Origin: Siminovitchia sp047228825
Lineage (GTDB): Bacteria > Bacillota > Bacilli > Bacillales > Bacillaceae_C
NCBI RefSeq assembly: GCF_047228825.1
Contig: NZ_JBFEGN010000020.1
Span: 1-45,070, forward strand
Length of the DNA stretch: 45,070 bases
Direction of reading: 5' to 3'
Part shown: in pieces, positions 16,737 to 25,578 of the stretch
How positions within the stretch are numbered: the stretch's first letter is position 1
Layout: every line of letters begins with the position of its first letter
Notes under the pieces: generated by a model
Told to the model about the DNA's origin: nothing
Database searches by the model: none
The model's input: only the letters and a program-made list of their open reading frames with translations
Translations under genes and position numbers: made by a program

Positions 16737-16893
16737 CGAACTTCTAAAAGAAGTCCCCCACTTCAAACGGCGATAGCCCTCCGGGCAACGGCCGTTATCT
16801 CAGAACCGCCGGCGAAAGCTGGATTCCGTGCACGCCAGCGGAAACCCCTCCTTAGCTGATTCAATCTTTAATCGGTTAAGGAGGGGAGGTTCA
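16473..16893 (+). repeat. direct repeat B, copy 2
   Basis: This is the 421-bp counterpart of 8400-8820, including the three-hairpin element (16765-16886). In the third hairpin the change GCCGATT to GCTGATT turns a C-G pair into T-G, so pairing is kept. The right end runs directly into the broken WYL regulator and supplies its stop codon. Confidence 0.9.
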
Positions 16894-17454
16894 TTTCAGC
16901 GGCCCTCTAAAAGTTTCATCTTCAATCTTTGCTGTGTGTATGCGTGATACCCTGTAATTACGCAGTTCTCCATTCGCCTGTTTATAGACGATTGTTAGCC
17001 TTTTGCCTTCCCACACTGCTTGCTGGACTGTTTTAAGTGCATGAACGCTTTCCTTAGTTTGTCGCCAAGTACCTGAGTAGATATGAATTCTTTCCCAGCT
17101 CACTTGTGCCTCTTCTTGAAAAGTTTCTGGGATGGGCTAATAATTTTTTGTCTCGTATCCAATGTTTGTTTATTGAATCCTAAGTCTTTCAGCAATTCTT
17201 CCGAAGGGAAAAGAAAGAGCGATTTGACATCGCCAATGTTCAACCCGCTTAAGTGAGTGCGAAAATTATCTAACAGACGCCAATCTCCGTCTTTCCCTCG
17301 ATCCGAATAATCGGTATTCTCGCATGACTTAAGGCGTCCATATCCCTTAGAATTGTTCTTTCTGAAACCTCAAGTTTGTTTGCAACTCCTTGGCTGTCAT
17401 TTTCCCTCTATTTTGCAGCAATATCATTATGTTGAGTAACCGATCAGCCCGCAT
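16891..17454 (-). pseudogene. WYL-domain regulator remnant
   Basis: Starting at ATG 17454 the minus strand reads MRADRLLNIMILLQNRGKMT, then, over several frames, SERTILRDMDALSHARIPII and a C-terminal QQAVWEGKRLTIVYKQANGE with LRNYRVSRIHTAKIED. This is a YafY-type regulator (winged helix plus start of the WYL domain) broken by at least two frameshifts and cut short where repeat B begins. It is divergent from the DHFR-like gene at 17560. Confidence 0.75.
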
Positions 17455-17493
17455 AATCTTTTAACCTTCTTTCGAAGTGCAAATTTATTTTTT

Positions 17494-17514
17494 ATATGAC
17501 AAGAGATGTCATAT
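17494..17514 (+). promoter_or_regulatory. inverted repeat in promoter of DHFR-like gene
   Basis: ATATGACA and TGTCATAT form perfect 8-bp arms with a 5-bp spacer. A TATACT hexamer follows at 17523-17528. It is the likely site of the now broken WYL regulator. Confidence 0.55.
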
Positions 17515-17559
17515 TAATGTTTTATACTTAATCTGTAGAAACGGAAAGGAGAATGATTG

Positions 17560-18099
17560 ATGACTGAAAGTCGGAAAGTGGTATTATTTATTGCAACAAG
17601 TTTAGACGGGTATATTGCGACAAAAGAGGAGTCACTTGAATGGTTGTTTAAAGTAGAGGGAGAAGGAGATAATGGCACTTCTGAGTTTTTTGACACGATT
17701 GATACCGTTTTAATGGGGAAAACAACTTACGATTGGATTATGGAACATGAGGGTGACAATAGCTGGCTGTATTCTGATAAAAATTTTTATGTGTTTACAA
17801 GGTCTTCGATTGCTGATGATACGGAGCAGGTGAAATTTATTTGTCCCAGTATTCCGGACTTTGTAGATGAATTAAAAAAACAGGAAGGGAAAAATATTTG
17901 GATGGTTGGAGGAGGAGAACTGCTATATTCCTTCCTAAAAGAGAATGCTGTTGATGAGCTCATCATAACTATCGCACCAACGCTCATTGGAAGTGGGATT
18001 CCTTTGTTTAAGAATGGGGATTATCACTTAGAATTGTTATTACAAGGGACAAGGAAGTTTAATCAATTTGTAGAATTGCATTATGAGGTTAAGAGGTAA
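17560..18099 (+). CDS. DHFR/RibD C-terminal domain family protein
   Basis: The 179-residue protein begins VVLFIATSLDGYIATKEESL, contains TVLMGKTTYDWI and ends with IWMVGGGELLYSFLKE and ELIITIAPTLIGSGIPLF. These are the landmarks of the RibD-C/DHFR-like fold found in YwjB and YyaP of Bacillus; NADPH is the usual cofactor and the substrate is unknown. ATG 17560 is preferred over TTG 17557 because AAAGGAG lies 8 bases upstream. Its presumed WYL repressor is a pseudogene, so expression may be constitutive. Confidence 0.85.
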   Translation: MTESRKVVLFIATSLDGYIATKEESLEWLFKVEGEGDNGTSEFFDTIDTVLMGKTTYDWIMEHEGDNSWLYSDKNFYVFTRSSIADDTEQVKFICPSIPDFVDELKKQEGKNIWMVGGGELLYSFLKENAVDELIITIAPTLIGSGIPLFKNGDYHLELLLQGTRKFNQFVELHYEVKR

Positions 18100-18226
18100 A
18101 ACGTCTGACAGATAAAATAATATGCAAGTAAGCCTTGCAAGACCGAAATAAAGTACTTTTAACATAGGTAGTGCAGATGCTCCCGAGGTCCTCACAAAGG
18201 GCTGGGATCATTCCTTTTTGCAAACA

Positions 18227-18274
18227 ACAATAGCCTAATCCGCCGTCATTGTACAGAAAGGATTAGGCTATTGT
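18227..18274 (+). terminator. 15-bp hairpin after DHFR-like gene
   Basis: ACAATAGCCTAATCC (18227-18241) and GGATTAGGCTATTGT (18260-18274) pair perfectly with an 18-base loop. There is no long T-run. The surrounding 18100-18379 has no gene I can support. Confidence 0.5.
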
Positions 18275-18379
18275 CAGCTGTTTATTCGTTTTGGCTCCGT
18301 CATACAAGGTGGCTTCTAACGTTACTGTATTGATTTTCGGTAAGCTATTCGATTTGTACGGTAGATTATTTACTCATGT

Positions 18380-18740
18380 TTGGTAGCCAATCTCCTGACG
18401 TCAAGATCTGCTGTGAGGCCTTCCATACGGGCAACCTCGATCCCTTCCGCTTACCGCTGTCGGTTCTTCTTCCGCTTCTGTTCTATCTCATGCGCAAGCA
18501 AATTTAAAAACTGGTCCTCCATGACTTTCCCAAAGTCGCTGGATCGTTTTGAACTTCCGGAAATCGGATAATGTTTCGATATCCAGGCATACAATGTCTG
18601 CCCCGATCCCTCGCGTGATTATTTCCATTCGCTAATGATCCCATCGTAATCCCGGCCGAGCCGATTCAATGCGTCCTAATACACCAGGTCCCCCTCGCGG
18701 AGCACCATGTGCTTGGCTGATATCGCGGCTGCTCGAAATC
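18380..18740 (-). pseudogene. serine recombinase (resolvase) remnant
   Basis: The minus strand spells, over interrupted frames, LREGDLVY, then DALNRLGRDYDGIISEWK, GADIVCLDIETL, FGKVMEDQFLNLLAHEIEQK and RQRQ. This is the core of small serine recombinases (the RLGRD helix region and the E-helix). Stop codons and frame changes are frequent, and the N-terminal catalytic serine region is not recognisable. It runs up to the PadR promoter, so the PadR cluster may have arrived with or next to this element. Confidence 0.65.
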
Positions 18741-18799
18741 CTTACTGCTCCGCTTATCAAAAAATATGTGGTGTCCATCTTGACACGTCATATTATTAA

Positions 18800-18816
18800 T
18801 AGTAATATTATTACTA
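18800..18816 (+). promoter_or_regulatory. palindrome overlapping PadR start
   Basis: TAGTAATA-T-TATTACTA is a perfect palindrome with one central base; its last base is the A of the ATG at 18816. Similar AT-rich half-sites lie just left of it. PadR proteins often autorepress from such sites. Confidence 0.5.
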
Positions 18817-19415
18817 TGAAAAACAACATGATTAAAAAGTCACCTGTCGCTTTAGCCATACTTTGTTTTCTTATTGAGGAGCCTATGCATCCTTATCGTA
18901 TGCAACAGCTTATTAAAGAGAGGGGGAAAGATGAGGTTATTAACGTTCGTCATCGAACGAGTATTTACCAAACGATTGATCGTTTGCATCGAGACAAGGC
19001 CATTGCCATCCAAGAAAAGAAAAAGAATGAAGGGAGACCCGATTTAATTGTTTATGAAATCACGGACCTGGGTCGAAATGCTGCCTATTCATGGATCCGG
19101 GAAATGATTTCTACACCGGCTCAGGAGTTTTTAGAGTTCCCTGCTGCCGTTTCTTTTCTGGCATTATTAACGCCTGAAGATGTTGCATTGCTTTTCAAAC
19201 AAAGATTAAGCGCTCTTGAAAATACACTCGCACATCTTGAAGATCAGTTTCAGAAAGGAGCATCATTGGGCCTGCCGCGCTTATTTTTACTTGAGTCCGA
19301 ATATCAACAAAAAGTGCTTGCGGCTGAAATGGAATGGATCCAATCCATCATCGCAGATATCGATGCTAAAAAATTGAAATGGAGCATGGAAGAGCTGCGC
19401 GAGAAAGAAAACTAA
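18816..19415 (+). CDS. PadR-family transcriptional regulator
   Basis: The 199-residue protein starts at ATG 18816 (or ATG 18828). A longer frame to 18669 is an extension into the recombinase scar. The N-terminal PadR winged helix reads ALAILCFLIEEPMHPYRMQQ, with TSIYQTIDRLHRDKAI and EGRPDLIVYEITDLGR, followed by a C-terminal helical dimerisation domain (to residue 199) ending ELREKEN. No clear ribosome binding site is seen. The FAD monooxygenase follows after 26 bp, so the regulator probably controls this three-gene cluster in response to an aromatic or antibiotic ligand. Confidence 0.88.
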   Translation: MKNNMIKKSPVALAILCFLIEEPMHPYRMQQLIKERGKDEVINVRHRTSIYQTIDRLHRDKAIAIQEKKKNEGRPDLIVYEITDLGRNAAYSWIREMISTPAQEFLEFPAAVSFLALLTPEDVALLFKQRLSALENTLAHLEDQFQKGASLGLPRLFLLESEYQQKVLAAEMEWIQSIIADIDAKKLKWSMEELREKEN

Positions 19416-19441
19416 CCTATATACGAAAGGTTGTATTTTTA

Positions 19442-21079
19442 ATGGATAAACAATTAAATCAATCCTCATCACTTGATGAAACGGTGCCTGTCCTCGTTGT
19501 GGGAGGAAGTCTGGTGGGCCTGTCATTTTCCATTTTCCTGGCTCGCCAGGGAATTAAGCCATTAGTGGTAGAGCGTCATCCAGGAACAGCTATTCACCCG
19601 CGCGTTTCGAGTCTAACCGCCCGAACGATGGAAATATTCCGTTCAGCAGGGATCGAGGAGGAGATTCGCCGTGAAGAACCCCCTTTTCCCCGGGAGTTTG
19701 GCATCATGTTTGTAGAGAGCTTGGCTGGGCAATTATTTGACAACTTGATGGAAGACATGAGTGCCTACTTTACGGATACTAGTCCTGTTGAAGGAAACGG
19801 CATTGCACAAGATCTGCTTGAACCGGTTCTACGGGCACAGGCCGAGAAAGCCGGTGTTGATTTGCGCTACAATACGGAGTTGATCGAGTTTGAAACTGAT
19901 GAGGATGGCATCTCGGCCATGATTCGTGATCGAGTCAGCGGCAAAACGCACCGTGTTCGAACCAAGTATATGGTAGGCGCGGATGGGAGTAAGAGCGGGA
20001 TCCGTACACAATTAGGTATTGGCCAACACGGAGAAGGTACGCTCTTCCATCTGATCAGCATAGTTTTTGATGCAGAAATTCACGAGTTGTTCAGAAGCCA
20101 AAACGCGCATATGTGTTTTTTCGCCAATGATACTGTAAGCGGAAGTCTTGTTCTGTACCCTGGAACTCTCAGAAGACCGCATATATATCGGTTGGATGTT
20201 ATATATGATCCCGAAGAGGAAACCATTGAGGATTATCCAGAAGAACGTTGTATGTCATTAGTTCGAGCAGCAATCGGAATTCCTGACATTCCTGTTACGA
20301 TTAAAAAGGTACTAACCTGGGAAATGGCCGGTCGCGTTGCTGATCGTTTCCAAGAAGGACGGATTTTTTTAGTTGGCGATTCTGCAAGGGTTCAACCTCC
20401 AAGCGGCGGTTTGGGAGGAAATACCGGCATCGCTGAAGCGCAGAATCTTGCCTGGAAGCTGGCCGCTGTCTTACGTGGTGAAGCCGGTTCGGATTTGCTT
20501 GCCACATACGATGCTGAACGGCGCCCCGTAGCAGATTACACGGTAGAGCAGATAGTCACGCTTTCCCAGCAGCGCGAACATGAAGGGTCGGATGGGATTA
20601 CAGTAAGCACCCTGCATGTCAATATGGGATATCGTTATCAAGATGGCGCATTTGTACCGGAAGCGGACGGAAAGAACCTTCCGATTGTACAGTCGCCCGA
20701 GTTATGGAAGGGACAGCCGGGAACCCGCGCAGCGCACATCGTTCTCGAACGTGATGGCAATAGCATTTCTTCATTAGATCTATTTGGTTCTCGATTCGTC
20801 TTACTCGTTGGATCAAACGGACAAAACTGGGTGGAGGCTGCTCAACATGTTAAAGATACACTCCATCTCCCGATCGATATTTATCAGATTGGCGGGCATA
20901 ATGCTGATTTCAACAATCCCGGGAACGATTTTCTTGACGCATACGGAATTACTTCCACAGGGGCTATCATCGTGAGGCCTGACGGGTATATCGGATGGCG
21001 AAAACCGGGTACTGAGGAGAATAAGGAAGAAATGGAAAAAGTGTTGACCAATGCTCTGTCGACCATCCTTTTTCGTTAA
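19442..21079 (+). CDS. FAD-dependent aromatic/polyketide monooxygenase (RdmE/PgaE-like)
   Basis: The product is 545 residues from ATG 19442 (AAAGGTTG upstream). It has the group A flavoprotein hydroxylase signatures: dinucleotide fold VLVVGGSLVGLSFSIFLA (residues 17-34), DG motif YMVGADGSKSGIR (about 179-191), and GD motif FLVGDSARVQPPSGGLGGNT followed by GIAEAQNLAWKLA. The C-terminal about 150 residues fit the thioredoxin-like domain of aklavinone-hydroxylase-type enzymes. The reaction expected is NADPH- and O2-dependent hydroxylation of a phenolic or polyketide substrate; antibiotic inactivation is possible. It sits between PadR and an SRPBCC gene in one apparent operon. Confidence 0.9.
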   Translation: MDKQLNQSSSLDETVPVLVVGGSLVGLSFSIFLARQGIKPLVVERHPGTAIHPRVSSLTARTMEIFRSAGIEEEIRREEPPFPREFGIMFVESLAGQLFDNLMEDMSAYFTDTSPVEGNGIAQDLLEPVLRAQAEKAGVDLRYNTELIEFETDEDGISAMIRDRVSGKTHRVRTKYMVGADGSKSGIRTQLGIGQHGEGTLFHLISIVFDAEIHELFRSQNAHMCFFANDTVSGSLVLYPGTLRRPHIYRLDVIYDPEEETIEDYPEERCMSLVRAAIGIPDIPVTIKKVLTWEMAGRVADRFQEGRIFLVGDSARVQPPSGGLGGNTGIAEAQNLAWKLAAVLRGEAGSDLLATYDAERRPVADYTVEQIVTLSQQREHEGSDGITVSTLHVNMGYRYQDGAFVPEADGKNLPIVQSPELWKGQPGTRAAHIVLERDGNSISSLDLFGSRFVLLVGSNGQNWVEAAQHVKDTLHLPIDIYQIGGHNADFNNPGNDFLDAYGITSTGAIIVRPDGYIGWRKPGTEENKEEMEKVLTNALSTILFR

Positions 21080-21115
21080 ATCAACTACATCAAAAAGGAA
21101 AGGAAAATAAGAATT

Positions 21116-21547
21116 ATGCTTACATTTGAATATACCGAAATCTATGATTATCCCGCATCTATCGTTTTTTCACGCCTCATTGATCTAAAAGGGCGACCTT
21201 CCTGGATTAAAGGCATTATGGAGGCTCGAGTTACTCCTGAAGGACCGGCTCAGTTGGGGACCAAGTATTTCGAAAGTGGAAAATACTCAGGCTTCAAGAG
21301 CGAAAAAAACATGATCGTGACCGAGCTTGTTCAGGATCAATTGTTGACGCTGGAGACAGTTCCTGATGAAAAACAATCGTTTCGCGAAAGCTATCGTATT
21401 GAGCCGATCTCGGATCAATCTTGCCGTGTTCATTTCTCCATTCAAGTTGACAACGTTCCGAAGGTAGCTGAATTTTTCATGCGTCAATCGATGAAGAAAG
21501 AGCAGCCGCAAACAGCTGCTGGCTTGAAGGCTGTCCTTAAGGGTTAA
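21116..21547 (+). CDS. SRPBCC (polyketide cyclase/START-like) family protein
   Basis: The 143-residue protein has the helix-grip pattern: opening LTFEYTEIYDYPASIVFSRL, then DLKGRPSWIKGIMEARVTP, a beta-rich middle and a long C-terminal helix with MRQSMKKEQPQTAAGLKAVL. SRPBCC proteins bind hydrophobic or aromatic ligands in a deep cavity. ATG 21116 follows AAAGGAAAGGAAA, 36 bp after the monooxygenase, implying co-transcription and a shared substrate. Catalysis is not demonstrated for this subgroup. Confidence 0.8.
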   Translation: MLTFEYTEIYDYPASIVFSRLIDLKGRPSWIKGIMEARVTPEGPAQLGTKYFESGKYSGFKSEKNMIVTELVQDQLLTLETVPDEKQSFRESYRIEPISDQSCRVHFSIQVDNVPKVAEFFMRQSMKKEQPQTAAGLKAVLKG

Positions 21548-21659
21548 CCTCCGTACAGTTTGCTGCAGTGCGAGAGTGGTATAGGTTTCAGCATAGCCTG
21601 CCAAGTCCAGGACTAAAACTAGTTCTAAATTTGTAACGGTAATACGTCATTTTTTCGCC

Positions 21660-21684
21660 ATTTATCTTAATAATTAAGATAAAT
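21660..21684. promoter_or_regulatory. 25-bp palindrome, copy 1 (MarR operator type)
   Basis: ATTTATCTTAAT-A-ATTAAGATAAAT is a perfect palindrome of 12-bp arms with one central base. An identical copy stands at 22427-22451 in front of the oxidase gene. Copy 1 lies after the SRPBCC gene and behind the 3' end of marR, where no promoter target is now visible, suggesting that a target gene has been lost. Confidence 0.75.
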
Positions 21685-21765
21685 GGGATTGGACTGTCAC
21701 GATTGAAGGCGGGGATTCGTTCAATCCAGAATATTACACTTGCCCCAACCATGCTAGTACAGGTG

Positions 21766-21788
21766 GCCGATGTTCTAACAACATCGGC
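21766..21788 (-). terminator. hairpin behind marR
   Basis: GCCGATGTT and AACATCGGC form a perfect 9-bp stem with a 5-base loop, starting 9 bases beyond the marR stop on the minus strand. No T-run is seen. Confidence 0.5.
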
Positions 21789-21796
21789 TTAACTGA

Positions 21797-22267
21797 TTAC
21801 TCTATAGTCGGTTTACGAAGGTCGTCGGTAAGCTTTCGAAGAGAGTGACAGGAGAGAATCAAGTAATCGAGTATGGTCTCTAACTCCTCTTGACTGTACT
21901 TCGAGTAGAGTTCGAGCATGGCATCGTTTAACGGAGCGAATGCCTTTTTAATCGTATGCAATTGTGAATAGAGCGGCTCGGCATAGACCACTCTGAGATC
22001 GTTAGGATCCTTCGTCCGGCGGATATAGCCCGCTTTTTCTAAGCGATTTAGCACGCTTGTAATAGCACCCGTGGTTAGTCCGGTCCACTCTGCTAGCTGT
22101 CCTGCAGTGGCTCTTCCTCTGCTTAGAATCAAATCTAAGCACTTATGATCTGTAATGTTAAGGCCAAGATGCCCGGCTATCGCCTGATGAAACATGATAG
22201 TTTGAGTGGATAACTGTTTGGAAGCTTCTAAAAGTGACAGATGAAGGTCTGTTTGTGTCGGTCGCAT
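21797..22267 (-). CDS. MarR-family transcriptional regulator
   Basis: The 156-residue protein starts at the ATG at 22267 (AAAGGTAG upstream); a 176-residue reading would place the TATACT promoter hexamer inside the gene. The MarR winged helix is clear: GRATAGQLAEWTGLTTGAIT, SVLNRLEKAGYIRRTKDPND and the wing R-V-V-Y-A-E. It is divergent from the membrane-fused multicopper oxidase and bracketed by two identical 25-bp palindromes, which are its likely binding sites. The ligand is unknown; phenolic compounds or oxidants are common for the family. Confidence 0.88.
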   Translation of the reverse strand: MRPTQTDLHLSLLEASKQLSTQTIMFHQAIAGHLGLNITDHKCLDLILSRGRATAGQLAEWTGLTTGAITSVLNRLEKAGYIRRTKDPNDLRVVYAEPLYSQLHTIKKAFAPLNDAMLELYSKYSQEELETILDYLILSCHSLRKLTDDLRKPTIE

Positions 22268-22426
22268 AATACATACTACCTTTAATTTATCTCGATTCAT
22301 AAAGTATAACATAAGGGATCCATTCACTGAGCGATATATGTTGGGGCAGTCAGAACTCTTAATCAGCCTTAAGACTGAGGTAAAGGTAACGACTGATTGA
22401 TATTATGACATAAACATGATTCATCC

Positions 22427-22451
22427 ATTTATCTTAATAATTAAGATAAAT
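22427..22451. promoter_or_regulatory. 25-bp palindrome, copy 2, operator of the oxidase operon
   Basis: This is identical to 21660-21684. It ends 22 bp before the GTG start of the oxidase gene and overlaps its Shine-Dalgarno upstream region and probable -10 area, so a bound MarR dimer would block transcription. Confidence 0.8.
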
Positions 22452-22473
22452 TTCAGGAAAAGAGGGAACAGTC

Positions 22474-24537
22474 GTGTTCGAATTCCTTATGGGAGTAGAA
22501 TTTTTGTTATTACTGGTACTAGTGGGTGTCTCAGGGGCTACTGGCTATGCCGCGAATCACCTCAAATATGTGGGAGAGAGTGAATCGAGCTTCCGATTAT
22601 GGCTAAAAGCAGCCAAAGTTGGCGTCTATATCGGTACCGCCCTAATCATGGTTTGGGCACTGGACATCATGATAATTTTCGTAAATTACGGATGGCTATT
22701 TATCATGGACCGGGTCTTGAACCTATTGCCTCTGTTAAGCTTGCCAGCGGCAATTGTGTTGATCTTTGCGCTGCCTAACTTATCGAGGGAAACCAATAAA
22801 AAGTCTTTACTGTTCTTTATTGTGTCTGTACATGTAATGACTGTGGGAGCAGTACTTGCCTTTTTTTTAGTAACGATAGACATACCTGCAATTCCTAATA
22901 CAAAAGATCTTTTGATTTATGGTGGGGCACTGATCATTTCAGCAGGTCTGCTATGGCTTTACCATGGAAGAAGGATAAGGATACTTGAAAATCGGCTTCC
23001 ACGATTTAGCATAAGAATCATAAGAGGAGCTGTATATTTCGTTTTGGTGTTTGTAGTAGCCATAACAGGATTAGTCGTTTCTCAACAGATGAGTGAATTT
23101 CCTGGCAGGATGAATATGGTCCATCACCATACTGCCGATTTTGGGGGTGGAGATTACAGCTTAGATAAAAATACAAATGCCCACCATGACGGTCATGATT
23201 CCAATTCAGACAGTAAGCCGATTAGTGTTGTGGAGTTGAAAGGACCTCAAACAGACGTTCCTGACAAAAAATACGTCCTCTACGCAGAGACAAAGAAGAT
23301 TCGTCTTGCTTCCGGTGAAACCATTGAAGCGTGGACGTTTAATGGTCAGAGCCCAGGCCCAGAGCTTGTCGCCAACGAAGGGGATTTGGTGGAAGTAAGA
23401 TTGGTGAATAAAAATATCGATAGTGGGGTTACCATTCACTGGCACGGAGTAGATGTCCCTAATGGTGAGGATGGAGTTGCCGGGATGACGCAGGATGCCG
23501 TAATGCCTGGAGAGTCGTATACCTATCGTTTTGTTGTAAAAGAGGCGGGAACTCATTGGTACCATTCCCACCAGCAGTCCTCCATCCAAGTGCAAAAGGG
23601 GCTATTCGGGGCCTTTATCATACATCCATCCAGTCAACGTGAAACAAAAACGATGGATACGACGATTGTGGCCCATGATTGGATCACTCCGGACGGCAGG
23701 AATATTCCAGCCCTGGATACGGCAGATACATTCCAAAGGAAAATGGTTAATCCGGGAACACCCGTACGTCTCCGTCTCGTAAATGCGGGTAATTTAACTC
23801 GTACGTTTTCCTTGAACGGCGTGCCTTTCAAGGTTGTAGCCATCGATGGGTATGAGTTGAATGAGCCAGGTACTCTGACGACTAGTTTATTACGAATCGG
23901 AGGAGGGGGGCGTTACGATATCGAATTCATCATGCCTGACACTGCCGTTACGCTGGCAATGCTAATGGAAGGCAAACCAATAGGAATAGTGTATAGCCCA
24001 GACGGACATGGGGAACGAAATGTGCTCGATGAGGGAGAGATTTTAGATATCACTAAATATGGATCACCGGCACAGGCTCCATTCAATACCTCGACCGTGT
24101 TCGACAGAACGTTTACACTCATTCTTGATCAGACCTATTTTGGTGTCTATAACGGTGAGGCAGGACAACAGTGGGTTATTAACGGAAAAACGTTCCCTGA
24201 TACTCCGACCCTTATGGTCAAGGAGGGAGATCTTGTGAAGACAACATTTGTAAACCGGAGTTTTGCCGATCATCCGATGCACCTTCATGGACACCATGTC
24301 CAAGTCATTAGTAAAAATGGAAAACCGATTAGTGGTAGCCCACTTGTCCTAGATACTGTAAATATTGAACCCGGCGAGACGTTTGAAGTTGCTTTCCTGG
24401 CAAATAATCCTGGTCTATGGATGGATCACTGCCACAATTTGGATCATGCGTTAAGAGGGATGACGATGCATGTGGCTTATGAAAATGTATACACTCCTTT
24501 CGCGATAGGAAGTGAGACGGGTAATAGTCCGGAATAG
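22474..24537 (+). CDS. membrane-fused multicopper oxidase
   Basis: The 687-residue protein starts at GTG 22474 behind AGGAAAAGAGGG. Residues 1-205 form about six membrane helices; a His-rich linker follows (HHH at 217-219, then HHDGHD at 237-242), then an exported laccase-type oxidase from about 250. Copper motifs are complete: HWHG (322-325), HWYHSH (361-366), HPMHLH (600-605) and HCH (652-654), with type 1 ligands Cys653, His658 and Met663. The oxidase would be tethered outside the membrane. The membrane part is not a simple anchor and could handle electrons or metal. It heads an apparent operon with a DrrAB-like exporter and is controlled by MarR. Possible roles are Cu(I) or phenolic oxidation. 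Confidence 0.88.
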   Translation: MFEFLMGVEFLLLLVLVGVSGATGYAANHLKYVGESESSFRLWLKAAKVGVYIGTALIMVWALDIMIIFVNYGWLFIMDRVLNLLPLLSLPAAIVLIFALPNLSRETNKKSLLFFIVSVHVMTVGAVLAFFLVTIDIPAIPNTKDLLIYGGALIISAGLLWLYHGRRIRILENRLPRFSIRIIRGAVYFVLVFVVAITGLVVSQQMSEFPGRMNMVHHHTADFGGGDYSLDKNTNAHHDGHDSNSDSKPISVVELKGPQTDVPDKKYVLYAETKKIRLASGETIEAWTFNGQSPGPELVANEGDLVEVRLVNKNIDSGVTIHWHGVDVPNGEDGVAGMTQDAVMPGESYTYRFVVKEAGTHWYHSHQQSSIQVQKGLFGAFIIHPSSQRETKTMDTTIVAHDWITPDGRNIPALDTADTFQRKMVNPGTPVRLRLVNAGNLTRTFSLNGVPFKVVAIDGYELNEPGTLTTSLLRIGGGGRYDIEFIMPDTAVTLAMLMEGKPIGIVYSPDGHGERNVLDEGEILDITKYGSPAQAPFNTSTVFDRTFTLILDQTYFGVYNGEAGQQWVINGKTFPDTPTLMVKEGDLVKTTFVNRSFADHPMHLHGHHVQVISKNGKPISGSPLVLDTVNIEPGETFEVAFLANNPGLWMDHCHNLDHALRGMTMHVAYENVYTPFAIGSETGNSPE

Positions 24538-24606
24538 GCTTGATGCTATCGTAAAGCTTGGGTATTAAAAGAAGCTGAAAAACAAAGAAAGAAGGGGATA
24601 AACATT

Positions 24607-25578
24607 ATGTTCAAATTAATAAGTGTTGAAAGTTTAAGTAAGACTTATGTGAGCAAAAAGGAAAAAATTATTGCCGTTGATAATATTAGCTTTACAGTCG
24701 ATCAAGGAGAAATTTTTGGTTTTCTTGGACCGAGCGGAGCAGGTAAAACTACTACACAAAGAATACTGACAACATTGTTGCCCATTAGTAGCGGAACAGC
24801 TTATATAGCTGGATATAATGTGTTAACCGAAGCCAAAAAAGTCCGTGCAAATATAGGCTATGTTAGTCAGCTTGGTGGTGCTGATCCAAACGCCACAGTA
24901 CGGGAAAATCTGGAACTATCAGGAAAATTATATGGGCTATCAAATGATGTTACAGTGCAAAGAATTGAGCAATTGAGTAAATTGCTAGATTTTCATGAAT
25001 TACTTCCGCGCTTTGTTCGTACATTGTCTGGCGGGCAAAAACGTCGTGTAGAGATTGCTCAAGGAATTTTACATGAACCAAAAGTTTTATTTCTTGATGA
25101 ACCAACGACAGGACTTGATCCACAAAACCGCGCTAATTTATGGCAGCACATTAAAAAATTACGTGACAATGGAATGACCATTTTCCTAACGACTCACTAT
25201 TTAGAAGAAGCGGACGCGTTATGTGACCGTTTAATTATCATAGACCACGGCAATATTATCGCTGAAGGAACACCTACAGAATTAAAGAAAAAGATTTCGA
25301 GTGAAGTTGTTTCAATGGAAATGAAACATCTGCATGACAGCGAAAAAATGAAACTATTTTTTAAACAATTAGAACTTGATAAAGTGACAGAAGCAAATAT
25401 GAAATTTTCCATTTACACTGACATAGGTGAAGAATTAATTACTGATATTATTAACTTCACAAAAGAACATCAGATTGAATTAGCCAATTTATCGTTATCA
25501 ATGCCTTCCTTAAATGATGTCTTTTTAACATTAACTGGTAAAGAATTGCGTGATGGCGGAAAGGAAGAAGAACAATGA
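24607..25578 (+). CDS. ABC transporter ATPase, DrrA-like
   Basis: The 323-residue protein has Walker A GPSGAGKTT (residues 41-49), signature LSGGQ (140-144), Walker B LFLDEP (161-166) and H-loop TTHYLEEAD, then a C-terminal extension of the DrrA subgroup (daunorubicin-resistance ATPases) with the SMPSLNDVFLTLTGKEL end. It energises export of hydrophobic drugs through the permease encoded next; the stop overlaps that gene's start (ATGA). AAGGGG precedes ATG 24607, 69 bp after the oxidase. Confidence 0.92.
   Translation: MFKLISVESLSKTYVSKKEKIIAVDNISFTVDQGEIFGFLGPSGAGKTTTQRILTTLLPISSGTAYIAGYNVLTEAKKVRANIGYVSQLGGADPNATVRENLELSGKLYGLSNDVTVQRIEQLSKLLDFHELLPRFVRTLSGGQKRRVEIAQGILHEPKVLFLDEPTTGLDPQNRANLWQHIKKLRDNGMTIFLTTHYLEEADALCDRLIIIDHGNIIAEGTPTELKKKISSEVVSMEMKHLHDSEKMKLFFKQLELDKVTEANMKFSIYTDIGEELITDIINFTKEHQIELANLSLSMPSLNDVFLTLTGKELRDGGKEEEQ

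Noticed and set aside
18669..18815. N-terminal extension of the PadR protein
   Set aside because: The extra 49 codons are reading through the recombinase scar and the operator; the family start is at 18816 or 18828.
21685..21796. Short open reading after palindrome copy 1 as a gene
   Set aside because: Frames here are short, have no ribosome binding site and resemble nothing recognisable; at most a remnant of a lost target gene.
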